DNA of 64,000 bases from Meghimatium bilineatum. Its lineage: Eukaryota; Mollusca; Gastropoda; Stylommatophora; Philomycidae. The position numbers and the translations under genes were made by a program. The notes under the pieces are model-generated. The model did no database searches, was not told the DNA's origin, and saw only the letters and a list, made by a program, of their open reading frames with translations. Of the stretch, positions 60,328 through 64,000 are shown one piece after another (position 1 is the first letter of the stretch; every line of letters begins with the position of its first letter). The stretch lies in NCBI GenBank assembly GCA_034231615.1, contig CM067302.1:13134820-13198819 (forward strand). Reading direction: 5' to 3'.

Positions 60328-60590
60328 AACGGAAACTACCGACAGTATAAAATATTAACGGAAACTACAGACAGTATAAAATATTAACGGAAACTACCGA
60401 CCGTATAAAAACTTTTGGACACTACTGACCTTATAAAATGTTAACGGAAACTACCGACCTTATAAAATATTAACGGAAACTACCGACTTTATAAAATATT
60501 AACGGAAACTACCGACCTTATAAAATATTAACGGAAACTACCGACCTTATAAAATATTAACGGAAACTACCGATCTTATAAAAAAAACTG
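60328..60590. repeat. 29-bp minisatellite, right half
   Basis: Nine copies of AACGGAAACTACCGACCTTA plus TAAAATATT, more uniform than the left half. Confidence 0.94.
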
Positions 60591-60854
60591 GAAGAAAATT
60601 GTTGATCTAGAACGATTTTTGTGTGTGTATATATATAAATAATTATATATATATGTGTACACAAGCGTGACCGTTGGCGATAAAAGACTCGATTACTAAT
60701 TGGAAAACAGCTATCTAAATTGAGTCATTTGACTTTTACCGTGAATTTCTTTCACTATTGACAAAATGTATAATCAAAGTCACGGATTTCATTCACATCC
60801 ATATCACGTGACTTTTAAAAACCTCATTTTTCTATTCCTGTCTTTACTCTCACT

Positions 60855-60962
60855 TTCCAGATCTTTCCGTAATAAAGCCACTCTCACACTTGTTTTCCGT
60901 AATCAAGCTACTCTCACACTTGTTTTACGTAATCAAAATAATACTCACGTGGAAGACAGGTA
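60855..60962. repeat. 30-bp minisatellite, left part
   Basis: Three copies of TTCCGTAATAAAGCCACTCT plus CACACTTGTT; continues at 61165-61358. Confidence 0.9.
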
Positions 60963-60982
60963 ATGAAGTCTTACTGAATGAC

Positions 60983-61159
60983 GACTAAAACACTACAAAC
61001 TATGACTAACAGATGTAAATATGGTACGTACAACAAAACAAAACACAGAATATAATCATACAAATGACAATACACAGGACAAAGTCGACGTTTCGGACCA
61101 ATAGGCCTTTTTCAAGATAGGGATATAAAATACAACCATAAAAAAACCACAAGTAGAAA
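60983..61159 (-). mobile_element. short insertion with CGAAACGTCG signature and 8-bp target duplication
   Basis: A 177-bp segment sits between 30-bp minisatellite parts and is flanked by TGAATGAC at 60975-60982 and 61160-61167. Read on the minus strand it holds ATCTTGAAAAAGGCCTATTG, GTCCGAAACGTCGACTTTGT, CCTGTGTATTGTCATTTGTA. It has no coding capacity. It is the clearest member of the signature group also at 17200, 50860 and 56870; possibly a non-autonomous or terminal piece of a Penelope-like element. Confidence 0.6.
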
Positions 61160-61164
61160 TGAAT

Positions 61165-61358
61165 GACACTTGCTTTCCGTAATAAAGCCACTCTCAAACT
61201 TGCTTTCCGTAATCAAGCTATTCTCACATTTGCTTTCTGTAATCAAGCCACTCTCACACTTACTTTCCGTACTCAGGGCGACTCTCACACTTGTTTTCCG
61301 TAATCAAACTACTCTCACACTTGTTTTCCGTAATCAAACCACTCCCACACTTGTTTAA
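61165..61358. repeat. 30-bp minisatellite, right part
   Basis: Six to seven copies of TTTCCGTAATCAAGCCACTC plus TCACACTTGC. Confidence 0.93.
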
Positions 61359-61359
61359 A

Positions 61360-61482
61360 GTAGGACAATGGTCGTACTAGATGTCCCGCAGGATGTAACC
61401 GGAAAATAGAAATGTGCTATTACGCCATATTTTATTTTGCGCCAGTGGGTTGAGACATCCGAATTCGACGTGATAATTAATA
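61360..61482 (-). mobile_element. SINE H, partial
   Basis: AGTAGGACAATGGTCGTACT, AGATGTCCCGCAGGATGTAA, GCGCCAGTGGGTTGAGACAT; the (TTC)n side is missing. Confidence 0.78.
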
Positions 61483-61950
61483 CGTTCAGTGTTTTACCAT
61501 TTTCACGGAATGTTCGACGTCTTTAGCCGCATCGCTAGTAGGCGAGCCGTACGAGAGAAATGGTCCTCAGGATTACTGCTCACTGGAAACCAAAATAAAT
61601 TTTAACCAGTCATTTATAATTTTCATTTTTTTTCAATTCGTTTTGTTTCATATCCGTCCCTTTAGTTTCTTTATTGCCATTTATTTAAGAATTTTTATCC
61701 TGTTTTTGTAGTAGTTTCATAATGTGATGTGGTCATGCCCAGTTTTATCCTTAACTCGTCGTGTTTTGTGTTTTGCGCTTGATAAAAGCCTTCTTGTGGA
61801 AACATTGATTTGTGTGTGTTTGCCTGCATACTTCCAATGATTCTCACAACTTTATTACCCGTTTTTTCAATGTCTTTCTGTTAGAAATGTTTTTTTGCCT
61901 CTCTTTATAATACATTTTCTTAAAATTTGGAATAACAATTCCCACTGATA
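61483..61950. other. unassigned, with one CGAAAC-like motif
   Basis: GCGCTTGATAAAAGCCTTCT, TGTGGAAACATTGATTTGTG at 61775-61815 resembles the signature group at 17200. Otherwise T-rich sequence without features. Confidence 0.35.
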
Positions 61951-61954
61951 TCCT

Positions 61955-62228
61955 TCTTCTTCTTCTGCGTTCTCAAACTCCTGCAGATTAGCAGGATGTA
62001 GTCCAGAGAACGGAATGCGTTGTGTCATGGTTTACAGCATTGATGCGATATCTGCGCCTTTCGGCCTGACACATCCGACTTCGGCATGGCTTTGGGTCAC
62101 TTACCCTATATGGTATGGGACAGTCAACTCCATCCCATAACCTCCTTAGTCGCCTTTTGCGACATGCGTAGAAGGTAAACAGTGTTGCTATCCTTTGCTC
62201 CCATTTCAGGCCCCGTCAACAGACGGGC
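61955..62228 (-). mobile_element. SINE G, full-length copy
   Basis: TTCTTCTTCTGCGTTCTCAA, CATTGATGCGATATCTGCGC, CACATCCGACTTCGGCATGG, AACCTCCTTAGTCGCCTTTT, TTTCAGGCCCCGTCAACAGA. Confidence 0.92.
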
Positions 62229-62600
62229 GAACTAATATAAAAACATATAATTTTCTTACCGGCTCCATACATCTCATCAATAATATTCATTGGCTAGCTC
62301 AGCTAAAGGTCAATAATTTCCCACCAATCAACAAAGTCCGATTCTTTGTGTTATATTATCGCTCAAGCTGTTCGACTAATAAACTCACATCTGTCAATCT
62401 CAACCCAAACGTCTGGATGTAATCGATAACAAAATAGTCTTACCTTCACTTCAACTGCATAACTTGATCTTCTATATTCATAAGGGTAATAAATCATCAT
62501 CCGTTAGTTTACTGATGTTAATGATGACGTTCTTGATGACGATAGTGATAATGATGATAATGCCTTCTGCGTCATTACAGACGATCAGGAAGAAGAGCAA
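62229..62600. other. no supported feature
   Basis: AT-rich; a GATGA-rich run at 62510-62560. Nothing else recognised. Confidence 0.35.
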
Positions 62601-62604
62601 AGAC

Positions 62605-63395
62605 AAATTTCAAACGAGCTATAAAGACCTCTTAATTTCAAACGGGCTATAAAGCCCTCTTAATTTCAAACGGACTATAAAGCCCTCTTAATTTCAAACG
62701 GGCTATAAAACTCTCTTAATTTCAAACGGAATATAAAGCCCTCATAATTTCAAAAAGGACTATAAAGCCCTCTTAATTTCAAACGGACTATAAAGCCCTC
62801 TTAATTTCAAACGGGCTATAAAACCCTCTTAATTTCAAACGGAATATAAAGCCCTCTTAATTTCAAACGGAATATAAAGCCCTCATAATTTCAAAAAGGA
62901 CTATAAAGCCCTCTTAATTTCAAAAGGACTATAAAGCCTTAATAGTTTCAAACGGACTATTAAGCCCTCTTAATTTCAAACGGAATATAAAGCCCTCATA
63001 ATTTCAAAAAGGACTATAAAGCCCTCTTAATTTCCAACGTACTATAAAGCCCTCTTAATTTCAAACGGGCTATAAAGCCCTCTTAATTTCAAACGGGCTA
63101 TAAAGCCCTCTTAATTTCAAACGGACTATAAAGCCCTCTTAATTTCAAACGGGCTATAAAGCCCTCTTAATTTCAAACGGACTATAAAGCCCTCTTAATT
63201 TCAAACGGGCTATAAAGCCCTCTTAATTTCCAACGTACTATAAAGCCCTCTTAATTTCCAACGTACTATAAAGCCCTCTTAATTTCAAACGGAATATAAA
63301 GCCCTCATAATTTCAAAAAGGACTATAAAGCCCTCTTAATTTCAAAAGGACTATAAAGCCTTAATAGTTTCAAACGGACTATTAAGTCCTCATAA
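62605..63395. repeat. 28-bp minisatellite
   Basis: About 28 copies of TTAATTTCAAACGGACTATA plus AAGCCCTC. A block with rare variants (CCCTCATAATTTCAAAAAGG, then CCTTAATAGTTTCAAACGG) occurs at 62880-62960 and again at 63302-63385, about 420 bp apart. Confidence 0.96.
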
Positions 63396-63399
63396 ATTC

Positions 63400-64000
63400 A
63401 CAAGTTTGCTTTCCTACTTAGGTTTTACAGGAACGTGCCTTGATCATTTCCATTAACTCTTTATTGGATTGTTGATTAGTTCCACGAAACGTGTAAAGTC
63501 AATGCTCTTGGAAATCAGCAGAACTGCAAGGGATGTCAGAAGTTTATTTTACACACCGTCGACTACCTTAGGGTATAGTCTCCGGATTTCTTGAGATGTT
63601 TACTACCTTGGTATGAGGCACCCCTGCTAACCCTCCAGACAGTAGGTATTACTTTTGTAGTTGTTGACTCCATTAGCCTAAGGCACTCCCGTGCTAACTG
63701 GTGAGTCAGCGGATGAATAAGTAAGACAAGAGGACACAAGTTAGAATTTGAGACACGACGTTCAGTGACAATCAAAGGATAAACTTTTCTGTGTAGGGCA
63801 ACAACCCTAGATAGAAAATGGGTGGCTGGGGTAACACAGGACAAATATCATAATGAACAAAAATAGGTATTAATGTTACCACAATAAGTCAATAAAACAA
63901 CCTAACAACGAGTCACAGTGACAGATGACGACCAGGTGTCTCTAATACATATTCTTTTTTCACTGCAAACCATCAGTGAGCTAAGTAAAGTTTTATTTTA
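63400..64000. other. unassigned right end
   Basis: AATAAAACAACCTAACAACG at 63890-63910 is the inverse of the end of the 50860 element, and GGCTGGGGTAACACAGGACA (63824) resembles GGCTGGGGTATCACACGACA at 17417, so part may be the same signature-bearing element. No coding signal is clear. Confidence 0.35.

Overview
The window is AT-rich animal nuclear DNA with spliced genes, many LINE, SINE and DNA-transposon remnants and an unusually dense set of minisatellites. No bacterial signature is present (no operons, no ribosome binding sites). My best guess is a lophotrochozoan, probably a gastropod mollusc. This rests on the mix of non-LTR retrotransposon families, tRNA-derived SINEs, and a SPIN-like hAT element at 34535-34718, a family I remember being reported from a pond snail. 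Species cannot be fixed from the sequence.

Only two convincing host coding segments are present, both on the + strand near the right end: 52169-53051 and 57337-58171. Each is a first coding exon giving a hydrophobic leader plus the membrane-distal half of a natriuretic-peptide-receptor or receptor guanylate cyclase type extracellular domain (ANF_receptor fold). They are diverged paralogues (about a third identical by eye) and end at the same point of the fold in the same phase-1 splice donor. No second exon follows either one inside the window. They are therefore either alternative first exons of one gene or first exons of two tandem genes with very long introns. The second carries six decapeptide repeats between leader and receptor domain.

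The rest is repeats. Left part (1-13 kb): purine-rich and tetranucleotide arrays, LINE reverse-transcriptase remnants, a 1.4-kb satellite of 8-bp units, and a SINE swollen into a 57-bp minisatellite. Middle (13-34 kb): at least ten decayed LINE C-terminal fragments, SINE copies, several 13-55 bp minisatellites, and small inverted-repeat (MITE-like) elements. 34-44 kb: a SPIN-like element, two tRNA-derived SINE families, and the largest arrays (46-bp units over 1.25 kb, 23-bp units over 0.65 kb, 13-bp units over 0.75 kb). 44-52 kb: more LINE and SINE fragments. 52-64 kb: the two receptor exons, a Tc1-type transposase pseudogene, and minisatellites interrupted by LINEs or a short element flanked by clean target-site duplications.

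A recurring theme is that many minisatellites here are built from a piece of a neighbouring retroelement (SINE H three times, SINE P, LINE D, LINE J, LINE E). I use local letters (LINE A-Q, SINE G, H, N, P, S) only to link copies inside the window; they are not database names. Nearly all long open frames elsewhere are by-products of tandem repeats whose unit is a multiple of three or lacks stops.
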